Assembly (NCBI RefSeq): GCF_001017175.1
Contig: NZ_LCYG01000062.1
Coordinates: 23,589 to 87,588, forward strand
Direction of reading: 5' to 3'
DNA: 64,000 nucleotides
DNA from: Microvirga vignae
GTDB taxonomy: Bacteria > Pseudomonadota > Alphaproteobacteria > Rhizobiales > Beijerinckiaceae
Part shown: one piece after another, positions 15,662 to 24,355 of the stretch
Layout of the letters: each line of letters begins with the position of its first letter
How positions within the stretch are numbered: position 1 is the stretch's first letter
Made by a program: the position numbers and the translations under genes
Notes under the pieces: model-generated
What the model saw: only the letters and a program-made list of their open reading frames with translations
What the model was told of the DNA's origin: nothing
Databases searched by the model: none

Positions 15662-16102
15662 ATGCGACCAACAATCATTGCCGCAATCGGTGTGTCGATG
15701 GTGAGCGGGTTTGGGGTTTTGGCCCAGCAGGGCGATCCTATCCGACAGCGCCAAGATTTGATGAAAAGCAATCAGGAGCAGGTGCGCTTGTTGACCGGAA
15801 TGTCCCGAGGACAGGTTCCGTTCAACGCGACGCAGGCCCAAGCCGCTCTCCAACGCATCGAGCAGAACGCTCAGCAAATTCCTATGCTGTTCCCGGCAAA
15901 CTCGCAGCAGGGCAAGACCAGTGCCCTCCCGGTCATCTGGGAGCGAAAAGCCGACTTTGACGCACGTGCGACCAAGCTCGGACAGGATGCCAAGGCGGCT
16001 CAGAACGGGATCACGGATCAGGCCAGCTTGCAAGGTGCAGTCCAGAGGGTCGGCCAGAATTGTGGCGGCTGCCATGAGACCTACCGCAAGAAGGAAACCT
16101 GA
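15662..16102 (+). CDS. Cytochrome c' family protein
   Basis: 146 residues with a signal peptide (PTIIAAIGVSMVSGFGVLAQ). Seen: four-helix-bundle composition with DPIRQRQDLMKSNQEQ at the start (typical Arg and Met positions of cytochrome c') and the haem motif CGGCH followed by ETYRKK at the very C-terminus, as in the class II cytochromes c. Periplasmic; members bind NO and CO or act as electron carriers. ATG 15653 is an alternative start. It precedes the DUF1194 gene by 52 bases and may share its transcript. Confidence 0.9.
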   Translation: MRPTIIAAIGVSMVSGFGVLAQQGDPIRQRQDLMKSNQEQVRLLTGMSRGQVPFNATQAQAALQRIEQNAQQIPMLFPANSQQGKTSALPVIWERKADFDARATKLGQDAKAAQNGITDQASLQGAVQRVGQNCGGCHETYRKKET

Positions 16103-16154
16103 TAAGACGAGTGGGGGCTGAAGAGACAGTGGGTTTTTGCTGGGAGAGGTCGCC

Positions 16155-16997
16155 ATGCGACATCCCAAGACTTTGTGGCTGCTCCCCGTTCTCCTCACGG
16201 GACTTCTGACCCTTACCCCTGCTTGGCACCGCGCTCCCACCGAGGTTGATCTCGCTCTTGTCCTGGCCGTCGATGTCTCCACCTCCATGGACCCGGACGA
16301 GCAAGCCCTCCAGAGACAGGGCTATGTCGAAGCGTTCCGCTCTCCCTTGGTCCATCAGGCGATTCGCACCGGCATGCTCGGACGCATCGCGGTGACCTAC
16401 GTGGAATGGGCAGGAGCTCATCCGCACTTCCAGAGAGTTATCGTGCCCTGGGTCGTCTTGGACGATCCCAAGGACAGCATCTCCTTCGCCGACCGGCTGG
16501 CCCACGCCCCTATTCACCGTGCGGCAGGCACCTCGATCTCACAGGTCATTGATTTCAGCATGGCCCTGTTTTCATCCGGTCACTTTCGGGCCGCACGGCA
16601 GGTAATCGACATTTCAGGGGATGGTTCAAACAACCAGGGACGCCTCGTGACGGAGGCTCGCGACAATGCCATTGCGCGAGGTGTCACCATCAATGGCCTC
16701 CCCATCCTGCTCAAGGCCCCTGATCGGCGGGAGAACGCTACGATCGACGCATACTACCGCGACTGCGTGATTGGAGGTTCAGGTGCTTTCATGATCCCGA
16801 TCCGCGAGCGCGAGCGGCTACTGACAGAGACCAAGAACAAGATTGTTCGTGAGATCGCAGGTATGGAGATGCCCGGCGCGCCGATCAAGCCTGTACGGGG
16901 ACAACCGGGAACCGACTGCGACACCAGTGAGGATCTCTGGGACGAGCTGATCCCCGAGCCTCATCCACCCGCAGGTGGCATCGGACAGGAACTGTAG
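16155..16997 (+). CDS. DUF1194 protein (von Willebrand A-like)
   Basis: 280 residues from ATG 16155 (GGGAGAGG upstream). Seen: an N-terminal hydrophobic segment (TLWLLPVLLTGLLTLTPAW), then VDLALVLAVDVSTSMDPDEQA with the MIDAS-type DVSTS metal site, RIAVTYVEWAG, and the SGDGSNNQG loop, all characteristic of DUF1194. Exported or membrane-anchored, probably binding a divalent cation and a protein partner. Function unknown. Widely found in alphaproteobacteria. Confidence 0.88.
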   Translation: MRHPKTLWLLPVLLTGLLTLTPAWHRAPTEVDLALVLAVDVSTSMDPDEQALQRQGYVEAFRSPLVHQAIRTGMLGRIAVTYVEWAGAHPHFQRVIVPWVVLDDPKDSISFADRLAHAPIHRAAGTSISQVIDFSMALFSSGHFRAARQVIDISGDGSNNQGRLVTEARDNAIARGVTINGLPILLKAPDRRENATIDAYYRDCVIGGSGAFMIPIRERERLLTETKNKIVREIAGMEMPGAPIKPVRGQPGTDCDTSEDLWDELIPEPHPPAGGIGQEL

Positions 16998-17125
16998 GCG
17001 AGCGTTACGCGGATGCGCTCATGAGCAGCTGGGCGACATTCGTGACGCCTTTTGCAGCATCATTCTCAATACCGCGAAAAGGTGATGTGAGCGCGTCCTA
17101 ACCTGTTTCTGTGAGGCGCAAGCGG

Positions 17126-17389
17126 CTACGGCTCGTCCTCGACGACAGGCTCACTGGAGGTGTCCTCTATCGGTCCCGCCTCTTCGCTCCTGTGCACTTT
17201 CGGATGGCTCTTCGCAGGTGACGACGGATCGGCTCCTGCTCGTCCATGCGCCGCGGCGAGGTCGGTTTCCGCCTGTCGCTTTGCCTCAGCGGCATCCAGT
17301 TCCTGCTTCGTGCGCACGTAATCGACCGCTGGCGCACTTTCCGATGCCGCGCCTTCTTGCGGTTTTGTGTCCTGAGATTTTTTCGCCAT
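17126..17389 (-). CDS. Small charged hypothetical protein
   Basis: 87 residues from ATG 17389, preceded by GGAGG; the frame is open further upstream but without such a signal. Seen: MAKKSQDTKPQEG start, a short amphipathic charged helix (RTKQELDAAEAKRQAETDL) and an acidic C-terminus ending VVEDEP. No membrane segment or known motif. I do not recognise the family. Confidence 0.6.
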   Translation of the reverse strand: MAKKSQDTKPQEGAASESAPAVDYVRTKQELDAAEAKRQAETDLAAAHGRAGADPSSPAKSHPKVHRSEEAGPIEDTSSEPVVEDEP

Positions 17390-17603
17390 GGGAGAACCTC
17401 CGAGCCAGACGAGAGGCCGCGAACCGCCTCCCGCCCAATCATTCACGTCATTCTCGAAGTTCGTTGCGAACCCGGCCCCCACTTCGGAAGCCTTATGAAT
17501 CAAACATGCGGGACCGGCATGCGTTCCGCATACCGTGCAAGCCTTCGACGAAGCAGCCCGAGGCATTGCGATTCCGAGGCGTCGTTCTCATCCACTCACT
17601 GGC

Positions 17604-18358
17604 ATGAGGTACCGACCGTGGCATTCTCCGCCTCCTCTGTTTCATACCGTTGGCGCAGAGTTTCCTCCCATTAAGACGGCGTTGCCGGATGGGCGCTTCG
17701 TCGCTTTGTGGCCGGATGTCGGCCCGCCTGGCGTCACGATCCGCCTGAATGTGTACGGGCAGATCTTCGGCTCGCGCACGGCAGCCGTGACATTCACCGG
17801 CACTGATGGTGATGATGATTATATCGGCTCGCGTTTTGCCGATACCCTTCGTGGCGGGCTGGGAGATGACAGCCTGCGTGGCGAGGATGGCTCCGACCTG
17901 CCTTATGGCGGCGCTGACAATGACAGCCTCGAAGGTGGCGCGGTTATGATGAGCTGCATGATGGCGTGCCGGTGATGACGAGATGAACGGCGATGAGGGC
18001 GCCGATACCTGTTTTCCTCGCTCCGGGTGATGGCCGCGATACCATCTCAGGCTTCGATGCCGACGATCGTCTCGATCTGACAATCTATGGCTTCACCTCA
18101 ATCGCCGAGGTCATCTCCGCCTATGATCCCGATAGCGGCGTGCTCTGGCTCGACATCAATAGCAGCGTCCAGATTCAGGATGAGGAACTGAGCCCTGACC
18201 GCATCATCATCGGGCCGCCTAGTTTCGCAGGCACTCCGCCAGCTGAGAGTACAGGAGGCAACGAGGATTGCCCCGTTAACCTCACCTTCGGCCAGAATCC
18301 GGATCTCATTATCCGAGGTGAGATTCCGATCATCGTCTCTGGCCCGAAGCATGTTTGA
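17604..18358 (+). pseudogene. Decayed RTX-repeat (calcium-binding) protein
   Basis: Three reading frames together give one RTX-type protein. Frame one (17604-17975) contains TGTDGDDDYIGSRFADTLRG, GLGDDSLRGEDGSD and GGADNDSLEGG repeats; a second frame supplies DDEMNGDEGADT near 17970-18010; a third (17993-18358) resumes with FLAPGDGRDTISGFDADDRL and continues to the end. Frameshifts therefore lie near 17940 and 18010. Intact relatives are secreted by type I systems. Assembly errors could also cause this. Confidence 0.7.
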
Positions 18359-18609
18359 TATCGAGCCCCGCTGGAACTAACGGCGGGCCCCTATCCGAAA
18401 AACCCAATTCGTTCTAAGACCGAGAGGGCCTCGGCCGAACGGCCTAGAACCGTTGAGCTACCCCTTTTGCACCTTTGCCAAATCGGGAACCTTTGGCGCA
18501 AATGATCCCGTCGAACGGCATAGCCCCCTGCCCTGCTAGCATTCAAGACCAAGAAGCGGGCCGCAGGGAAGCCGCAAGAATCAATCACCTTGTTACAAGG
18601 GGCATTACC

Positions 18610-18801
18610 ATGGACCAAGAAGTCGAATTTGTCGCTCGTGCCCTCTATGAAGCCGAGGACGATGCGTTGATTTGGGAAGCCGAGCCCGAGATCCTGAAAG
18701 AGGAGTTCCGCCGCTATGCCCGCGCAGCCATTGCGATGCTGCCCCGGCAGGAGCGAGACGCCCCCGAGGCCCAAAAGCACGCGTTCCCATACGCAGCCTG
18801 A
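18610..18801 (+). CDS. 63-residue hypothetical protein
   Basis: Starts at ATG 18610 with AAGGGG upstream. The product begins MDQEVEFVARALYEAEDDAL and continues as an acidic amphipathic helix with a conserved-looking FRRYARAAIAMLP segment. The upstream in-frame sequence lacks a ribosome-binding site. Soluble, no cysteines. I do not recognise the family; similar short proteins occur in Hyphomicrobiales. Confidence 0.6.
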   Translation: MDQEVEFVARALYEAEDDALIWEAEPEILKEEFRRYARAAIAMLPRQERDAPEAQKHAFPYAA

Positions 18802-18840
18802 TTTCACGCAACACGCAACCGTCTTGCCGCCATAGAAGAA

Positions 18841-18868
18841 CGCCCGTGACGCTCATCCGCCACGGGCG
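18841..18868. terminator. GC-rich hairpin between convergent genes
   Basis: CGCCCGTG (18841-18848) pairs with CACGGGCG (18861-18868), between two genes that face each other. No long T-run follows. Confidence 0.55.
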
Positions 18869-18894
18869 CTGCTGTATCGGCCCTTTCGAAAGAC

Positions 18895-19548
18895 TCAGCC
18901 GCGACGCTCGATGACCGTCACGATCCGCCGGGTCTTAGGCTCAACGATCACCACCTGATCGCGAACGATCACATAGCGGCATTCAGGCAATCCTTGCAGG
19001 ATGCGAATGACCTCGTTCGGACATGCCTCCAGGCGAGTGATGACCGTGTCAGGCACCACCGTGCCCACACTGACCGAGAAGTTCACATCGTTCAGCGGCT
19101 GAGTTCTGACGCTGCTGAAGGCGCGCGTAATCTCGGTGCGCTGCTCGGTCGTTACGTTGATATTGGTCGAGCTGGAGGTGCTGCCGGTCGTGCTGGCTGA
19201 GCCGCCTGTCGTGCTGGACGTTCCACTCGTCGTGCCCGATGCGGCACCACCCGAGGTGCCTGATGTACCACCGCTAGGGGTGCTGCCGGAAGTCCCACCG
19301 GACGTACCGGATGAGGCTCCGCCCGACGTGGTGCCGGAGCTCGTCCCCGACGCACCGCTCGAGGTTCCCGACGTCGTACCTGAAGTGCCGCCGGACGCAC
19401 CGCCCGAAGCGCCGCCGGAAACGCTACCAGACGTGCCACCCGAGGTTCCTCCCGTGCTGCCGCCAGAGCCACCGCTCGTCTGTGCGATGGCAGCCATACT
19501 CAAGGACAAAGCGGCTGCGGCAACGGTCGTCAACAAAGCTACACGCAT
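18895..19548 (-). CDS. Secreted Ser/Gly/Thr-rich DUF1236 protein
   Basis: 217 residues. Seen: signal peptide (MRVALLTTVAAAALSLSMAAIAQ), a ~100-residue low-complexity region made of SGGTSG/SSTGG repeats, then a C-terminal DUF1236 domain (~125-217) with the SVGTVVPDTVITRLE and YVIVRDQVVIVEPKTRRIV signatures. DUF1236 proteins are typical exported proteins of Hyphomicrobiales, of unknown function. The repeat region probably acts as an extended spacer. The gene stands alone. Confidence 0.85.
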   Translation of the reverse strand: MRVALLTTVAAAALSLSMAAIAQTSGGSGGSTGGTSGGTSGSVSGGASGGASGGTSGTTSGTSSGASGTSSGTTSGGASSGTSGGTSGSTPSGGTSGTSGGAASGTTSGTSSTTGGSASTTGSTSSSTNINVTTEQRTEITRAFSSVRTQPLNDVNFSVSVGTVVPDTVITRLEACPNEVIRILQGLPECRYVIVRDQVVIVEPKTRRIVTVIERRG

Positions 19549-19653
19549 AGAGAACCCTCCGATTGACGAGGAGCAGATCCTTGCCCCTCTGGTGATCGTA
19601 TCAACGGGAAGCGTTCGTGAGGGTTCCGTTCCTATTACGGCCCCGCATCGGCA

Positions 19654-19869
19654 CTAGATCGGCGAAATTCCGTATTTGAAGTTCGCATAAAGAATGACGC
19701 CGCCCGCGCAAGCGAGCAGCAGCAAGCTGAGAGACAATGCGACGAGGGATCCAGGATCAAGAAAGATCCGGAAATCGTTGACCAAAGGATTGCGCGGATC
19801 GTGGTTGAGAGGCGCCTTCGACAAGGCTGAGCTCGGCAGTTCTGGAAAGGCCGGAAATAACTGCTTCAT
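19654..19869 (-). CDS. Small single-helix membrane protein
   Basis: 71 residues with a Pro-rich cytoplasmic start and one C-terminal transmembrane helix (LVALSLSLLLLACAGGVILY). No recognised family. It lies between the DUF1236 gene and rppH on the same strand. Confidence 0.5.
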   Translation of the reverse strand: MKQLFPAFPELPSSALSKAPLNHDPRNPLVNDFRIFLDPGSLVALSLSLLLLACAGGVILYANFKYGISPI

Positions 19870-19922
19870 CCAGACTTTATTCCTGCAAAGGGGAAGGGAA
19901 TCTTTGCAAACTCGGCCCGTGC

Positions 19923-20462
19923 TCAGGCTTTCGTTTCCTGCACGGATAAATGACTGAACGCTGCAACCACGCTCTCATAAACTCCACGCTTGAAGGGAAT
20001 GATCAGCTCCGGCAGACGGTGCATGTCTTCCCAGCGCCACTCGTCGAATTCCGGCTTGTGATGACCGCCACCGGGCTGCGTGATGTTGATCTCGCTGTCG
20101 TCGCCTTCGAACCGAAAAGCGAACCATTTCTGGACTTGTCCCCGATAGCGGCCGCGCCAAGCGCGACCTGCCACCATAGAGGGTAGATCGTAGGAGTACC
20201 ATTCAGGCGCTTCCGCCAAGAGGCTCACGGAGCGCACGCTGGTTTCTTCGTACAGCTCGCGCAGGGCTGCCTGATAAGGATCCTCGCCTGGATCGATTCC
20301 GCCTTGTGGCATCTGCCACGCATAGCCGTCGGCAACATGATCGCCGGAATTGGAATGACGCCGCCCGATGAAAACCCGGCCCTGCTTGTTCAGCAGCATG
20401 ACGCCGACGCAGGAGCGATAGGGCAATTCCTTCCTGCTCTGCGGGCTTTTGGCGTTTCTCAT
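19923..20462 (-). CDS. rppH: RNA pyrophosphohydrolase (Nudix)
   Basis: 179 residues from ATG 20462 (an upstream GTG/ATG at 20492 is possible). Removes pyrophosphate from 5'-triphosphate mRNA and so starts RNA decay. Seen: PYRSCVGVMLLNKQGRVFIG, QMPQGGIDPGEDPYQAALRE and ELYEETS, which together form the Nudix box GX5EX7REUXEEXGU, and the WYSYDLP and QKWFAFRF segments typical of RppH. In Hyphomicrobiales it commonly sits beside ctpA, as here. Confidence 0.92.
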   Translation of the reverse strand: MRNAKSPQSRKELPYRSCVGVMLLNKQGRVFIGRRHSNSGDHVADGYAWQMPQGGIDPGEDPYQAALRELYEETSVRSVSLLAEAPEWYSYDLPSMVAGRAWRGRYRGQVQKWFAFRFEGDDSEINITQPGGGHHKPEFDEWRWEDMHRLPELIIPFKRGVYESVVAAFSHLSVQETKA

Positions 20463-20615
20463 CCGACACTCACTCCCTTGCCTCGCCCCCACGTTTGCCG
20501 ATCATTTCAAGTATCGTCGGCTTTTGTCGATGGTTCCAAAGGTTAGGGCCAAAGAGTGCCGCGTCATAAAAGCCAGCACAAGCCGTTACGTGCGGTTGTC
20601 AAAGCCTCAATGAAA

Positions 20616-20646
20616 AAGCCTGGCGGCTGATGGGCTGCCAGGCTTC
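20616..20646. terminator. Bidirectional terminator after ctpA
   Basis: AGCCTGGCGGC (20617-20627) pairs with GCTGCCAGGCT (20634-20644) with one mismatch; AAAAA precedes and TTTTT follows, so both strands end in a U-run. It serves the leftward ctpA operon. Confidence 0.85.
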
Positions 20647-20690
20647 CTTTTTCGTCATGCCGCTGAGAAGAGCAGCAGAGCCGTTAAACT

Positions 20691-22004
20691 TTAGTTCGGA
20701 GACGTCGTGGTGTTGGCGGCACCCTTGCGGACACCGTGGAGCAGGTCATAGGCAGCCAGCAGCTGCTTGTCCTTGGTCGGATCCGGCGGAACGTAAGCGG
20801 AGGAACCACCGCGTTCTTCCTTCTCTCCACCATTCTGCAGGTGGCCGCGAAGACCGGCTTCGCCCTTGGTCTCGTCCTTGCCCTTCAGCTCCTCAGGCAC
20901 GTCCTGCAGTACCTCGATATCCGGATCGATGCCCTTGGCCTGGATCGAGCGGCCGGACGGCGTGTAGTAGCGCGCCGTGGTCAGGCGAACAGCGCCATTG
21001 CCGCCGAGCGGGATGATGGTCTGCACCGAGCCCTTGCCGAAGGAGCGGGTGCCGAGCACCGTCGCACGCTTGTGGTCCTGGAGAGCACCGGCCACGATCT
21101 CGGACGCGGAAGCCGAACCGCCGTTCACGAGCACGACGAGAGACTTGCCCTTCGTCAGATCGCCTGCCTTGGCGCTGAAGCGCTGCGTATCCTCGGCATT
21201 GCGGCTGCGGGTCGAAACGATCTCGCCGCGATCGAGGAAAGCATCGGACACCATGATGGCCTGATCGAGCAGGCCGCCCGGGTTATTGCGCAGGTCGATG
21301 ACGAAGCCCGCCACCTTGTCCGCACCGATGTCCTGGGTGAGCTTGTCGATGCCGGTGCGCAGGGCCTCATAGGTCTGCTCGTTGAACTGCGTGACGCGCA
21401 GAACACCGATATCGCCCTCGACGCGGGCACGCACCGGGCGAACCTTGATGGTCTCGCGGGTGAGCTTCACTTCGATCGGATCCTTGGCTTCCTTGCGCTG
21501 GATCTTCAGCGTGACCGAGGAATTGACCGGGCCGCGCATCTTGTCGACAGCCTGATTCAGGTTGAGACCCTGAACGGGCTCGTTGTCGATATGCGTGATG
21601 ACGTCATTCGCCAGAACGCCAGCGCGGGAAGCAGGCGTATCGTCGATGGGCGTCACCACCTTCACGAGGCCTTCTTCCATAGTGACCTCGATACCGAGAC
21701 CACCGAACTCACCGCGGGTCTGAACCTGCATATCTCGGAAGCTCTTGGAGTCCATGTAGCTCGAATGTGGATCGAGCGAGGTCAGCATGCCATTGATGGC
21801 CGACTCGATGAGTTTCGATTCTTCAGGCTTTTCAACATAATCCGTGCGGACCTTTTCGAAGACGTCTCCGAAAAGGCTCAGCTGTCGGTACGTATCGGCC
21901 GAGGCGGCAACCGCCCCTGAGGACATCAGGCTCGTCTGCGACACCATGGTCGCGCTGCCTGCGCCGATAGCCGCACCGAGAATCAATAGGGAGATTTTGC
22001 GCAT
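20691..22004 (-). CDS. ctpA: S41 C-terminal processing peptidase
   Basis: 437 residues from ATG 22004; the stop of the envC-like gene overlaps as TAATG, which argues for this start rather than the ATG at 22040. Seen: N-terminal membrane/signal segment (KISLLILGAAIGAGSATMV), a PDZ domain (~85-165) with GGLGIEVTMEEGLVKVV, and the Ser/Lys catalytic centre in NGGSASASEIVAGALQDH and RSFGKGSVQT. Periplasmic protease that trims C-termini of envelope proteins and wall enzymes. The C-terminal ~60 residues are charged and low in complexity. Confidence 0.94.
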   Translation of the reverse strand: MRKISLLILGAAIGAGSATMVSQTSLMSSGAVAASADTYRQLSLFGDVFEKVRTDYVEKPEESKLIESAINGMLTSLDPHSSYMDSKSFRDMQVQTRGEFGGLGIEVTMEEGLVKVVTPIDDTPASRAGVLANDVITHIDNEPVQGLNLNQAVDKMRGPVNSSVTLKIQRKEAKDPIEVKLTRETIKVRPVRARVEGDIGVLRVTQFNEQTYEALRTGIDKLTQDIGADKVAGFVIDLRNNPGGLLDQAIMVSDAFLDRGEIVSTRSRNAEDTQRFSAKAGDLTKGKSLVVLVNGGSASASEIVAGALQDHKRATVLGTRSFGKGSVQTIIPLGGNGAVRLTTARYYTPSGRSIQAKGIDPDIEVLQDVPEELKGKDETKGEAGLRGHLQNGGEKEERGGSSAYVPPDPTKDKQLLAAYDLLHGVRKGAANTTTSPN

Positions 22005-23359
22005 TATCCGCGAACCTTTTCGCTTTGCGATTTCGCCCACCAGGGACCTGGGTCGATCGAACCGCCGTCTTTCCTGAACTCAACATAGAGGACGGGATTG
22101 TTCTTTTCTATGGCACCGCCGGTCAAACTCATGAGAGGAGTATCTCCCATGATTGCGACTGGCTCACCAGCGAGCACGAATTGCCCGACATCGACGTTGA
22201 TTTGGTCCATACCGGCCAAGAGAATATAATATCCCCCGCCCGCGTTGATGATCAAGAGTCGACCATAGGATCGGAAGGGCCCCGCGAAGGCCACCCAGCC
22301 GTCCGCTGGTGATACAACAGCCGCCTTCGGACGGGTCGTGATCGAAATGCCGCGCGTCGTTCCGCCATAGCCGTCTGCAGCGCCGAAATCCAGCGCAATG
22401 TCGCCGCTGACCGGCTTCGGCAGCAGGCCCTTGGCCTCGGAGAACGGAATTTTGGGCACGAGCCGCGCCGGATCGCGGAAGGCTGCCTGGGCGAAGCGTT
22501 CCTTGGCCTCACGTTCCTGCGCTTCCGTAGCCTTGCGCGCCTCCTCGGCGGCCCTCTGGGCGCCTGCGATCTCCGCCTCCATCCGGTCGATCAACTCTTT
22601 GAGAGTGCCGGCCTTGCGGGCGAGTTCCGCCGCCTTATCCCGCTCGGCTCCCATGCTGCGTTCCACCTCGACCATCCGGCTCTGGCGGGCTGCCATGAGA
22701 GCCGTCAGGCGCTGCTGCTCGCTATTGAGAGCGCCGAGTTCGGCGTTGAGGGTGGACCGGTCGGTGGCGATGGCCTCCTTGAGACGCACCAGTTCGGCAA
22801 GATCGGAGGCCAGAATCTCGGCTTCGACCCGAAGTTCGGGGAGCACCGCCCCCAGCATGATGGAGGCCCGCACCGCCTCGAGCATGTCCTCCGGACGGAC
22901 CAGAACGGCGGGCGGTGGGCGGCGGCCCATGCGCTGAAGGGAGGCGAAAACCTCGACGATCACGCCCCGGCGGCTCTCCAGCGAGCGGCGGATCGCCGTT
23001 TCCGATGCGGTAAGGGTCTGAAGCCGCTGCTCCAGGCCACGAATCCGGTCCTCGGTGTCCCGGACCCGACCAGCGGTCTCGATCAACGTGGCATTGAGCT
23101 TCGCCCGGTCCGTCCTGATCTCGTCGATTTCCGCCTGAAGGCGCTTTTGAGCCTCGGCGTTCGCATTCATCGCATCTTCCAGAACCTTGAGGTCGTTCTG
23201 GCGCTTCTGCCTCTGCTCCAACGTCTCCGGCGCGACCTGGGGCGTCCCGGCCGCAGACGCAGGCGCCTGCTGGGCCTGCACGGGACCCAGGGCGGACACA
23301 GCGAGCATTACGGCAAGACCCAAGGCCCTGCGGGGGAGAACGGTTTGAGAGCAGATCAT
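22004..23359 (-). CDS. EnvC-like murein hydrolase activator (degenerate M23)
   Basis: 451 residues: signal peptide (LGLAVMLAVSALGPVQA), long coiled coil (~40-290), then a LytM/M23-like domain (~320-440). The M23 zinc ligands are missing - no HxxxD or HxH motif in the GYGGTTRGISITTRPKAAVV to VGQFVLAGEPVAIMG region - which is the EnvC situation of an activator of amidases rather than an enzyme. It overlaps ctpA by one base and lies 3 bases from rlmH, so they are one operon. Acts in the periplasm at cell separation. Confidence 0.88.
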   Translation of the reverse strand: MICSQTVLPRRALGLAVMLAVSALGPVQAQQAPASAAGTPQVAPETLEQRQKRQNDLKVLEDAMNANAEAQKRLQAEIDEIRTDRAKLNATLIETAGRVRDTEDRIRGLEQRLQTLTASETAIRRSLESRRGVIVEVFASLQRMGRRPPPAVLVRPEDMLEAVRASIMLGAVLPELRVEAEILASDLAELVRLKEAIATDRSTLNAELGALNSEQQRLTALMAARQSRMVEVERSMGAERDKAAELARKAGTLKELIDRMEAEIAGAQRAAEEARKATEAQEREAKERFAQAAFRDPARLVPKIPFSEAKGLLPKPVSGDIALDFGAADGYGGTTRGISITTRPKAAVVSPADGWVAFAGPFRSYGRLLIINAGGGYYILLAGMDQINVDVGQFVLAGEPVAIMGDTPLMSLTGGAIEKNNPVLYVEFRKDGGSIDPGPWWAKSQSEKVRG

Positions 23360-23362
23360 TCG

Positions 23363-23857
23363 TCAGGAATCATCGTGACCGGCGCGATGATAAGGGTGTC
23401 CGGCAATGATTGTCAGTGCCCTATAAAGCTGCTCGGCCACGAGCGCCCGGACGATCTGGTGCGGCATAGTGAGCGCACCGAAGGAAACCACCATTTCCGC
23501 CCGCTGGCGGATCTTGGGATCGAGCCCGTCAGGCCCGCCGATGACGCAGGCCACACCAGCCCGCCCCTCGTCACGCCATTGCCTGATTCGCTCGGCGAAG
23601 GCTTCGCTGGAGGGGCTCTTGCCGCGCTCGTCGAAGACGATCAGCACGGAGGACTCGGCCTTTTCCAGAAGCGCGGCCGCCTCTTCCGCACGGCGGTCGT
23701 CATCCCGGCGCGCCCGGCTCTCCGGGAGCTCGACAATGTCGAGCCCGGCCAAGCCCAAGGCCCGGCCCATGCCTTCGACTCTCTGCCTGTATCGCTCGAC
23801 CAGCTCCCGTTCGGGGCCGCTCTTGAGACGGCCCACGGCCAGCAAGCTCAGTCGCAA
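23363..23857 (-). CDS. rlmH: 23S rRNA pseudouridine-1915 N3-methyltransferase
   Basis: 164 residues. Methylates pseudouridine 1915 in helix 69 of 23S rRNA, using SAM in a SPOUT (trefoil-knot) fold. Seen: MRLSLLAVGRLKSGPERELVERY, LDERGK-type strand (VIVFDERGKSPSSEAFAERI), VIGGPDGL SAM loop and the C-terminal MPHQIVRALVAEQLYRALTI, all hallmarks of RlmH. Immediately follows rsfS, which is the usual gene order. Confidence 0.95.
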   Translation of the reverse strand: MRLSLLAVGRLKSGPERELVERYRQRVEGMGRALGLAGLDIVELPESRARRDDDRRAEEAAALLEKAESSVLIVFDERGKSPSSEAFAERIRQWRDEGRAGVACVIGGPDGLDPKIRQRAEMVVSFGALTMPHQIVRALVAEQLYRALTIIAGHPYHRAGHDDS

Positions 23858-23872
23858 CGGTTCAGGCCTTCT

Positions 23873-24289
23873 TCAGCTCGCGCGGTCCTGAGGACGATCG
23901 GCGCCCCACATCTTCTCGAGGTTGTAGAAACCACGCACCTCGGGACGGAAAATGTGAACGAGAATGTCGCCAGCATCGATCAGCACCCAATCGCAGGCAG
24001 GCAGGCCTTCCACGCGCGGAGTGCCGAACCCCTTGTCCTTGAGGTCCTTGACCAGACGGTCGGCAATCGCGCCCACGTGACGGTGGGAACGGCCCGATGT
24101 AACGATCATGGTGTCTGCAAGCGAGGTCTTACCGGCCAAGTCGATCTCGACCGTGTTTTCGGCCTTCATGTCCTCGATAGAAGCCAGGGCGACGGCCCGG
24201 ATATCCTCATCCTGCGGAGCAGTCGCTCCGGAGAGAGGGGGAAGCGTGTTCGTGTCCGCTTCGACAGAATTCAGTCGGTTCAGGTTCAA
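23873..24289 (-). CDS. rsfS: Ribosome silencing factor
   Basis: 138 residues, with a ~25-residue N-terminal extension beyond the usual domain. Binds uL14 on the large subunit and blocks subunit joining in starvation. Seen: VEIDLAGKTSLADTMIVTSG, RSHRHVGAIADRLV, GLPACDWVLIDAGDILVHIF and the FYNLEKMWG ending, the RsfS/Iojap pattern. Part of the nadD-rsfS-rlmH run. Confidence 0.95.
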   Translation of the reverse strand: MNLNRLNSVEADTNTLPPLSGATAPQDEDIRAVALASIEDMKAENTVEIDLAGKTSLADTMIVTSGRSHRHVGAIADRLVKDLKDKGFGTPRVEGLPACDWVLIDAGDILVHIFRPEVRGFYNLEKMWGADRPQDRAS

Positions 24290-24355
24290 GCCCTTTCTAA
24301 GCAGCGCTCATAGGATGGCGCCGACCCTTAAGATAAGATCGAACGCTCCCATTTT

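Noticed and set aside
19136..19657. Val/Pro-rich plus-strand frame opposite the DUF1236 gene
   Set aside because: Mirror image of the Ser/Gly repeat region.
20736..21920. 394-codon plus-strand frame opposite ctpA
   Set aside because: Antisense to a strong S41 protease gene; Arg/His/Leu-rich composition typical of a shadow frame in GC-rich DNA.
23147..24313. 388-codon plus-strand frame opposite rlmH and rsfS
   Set aside because: Spans several well-supported genes on the other strand.
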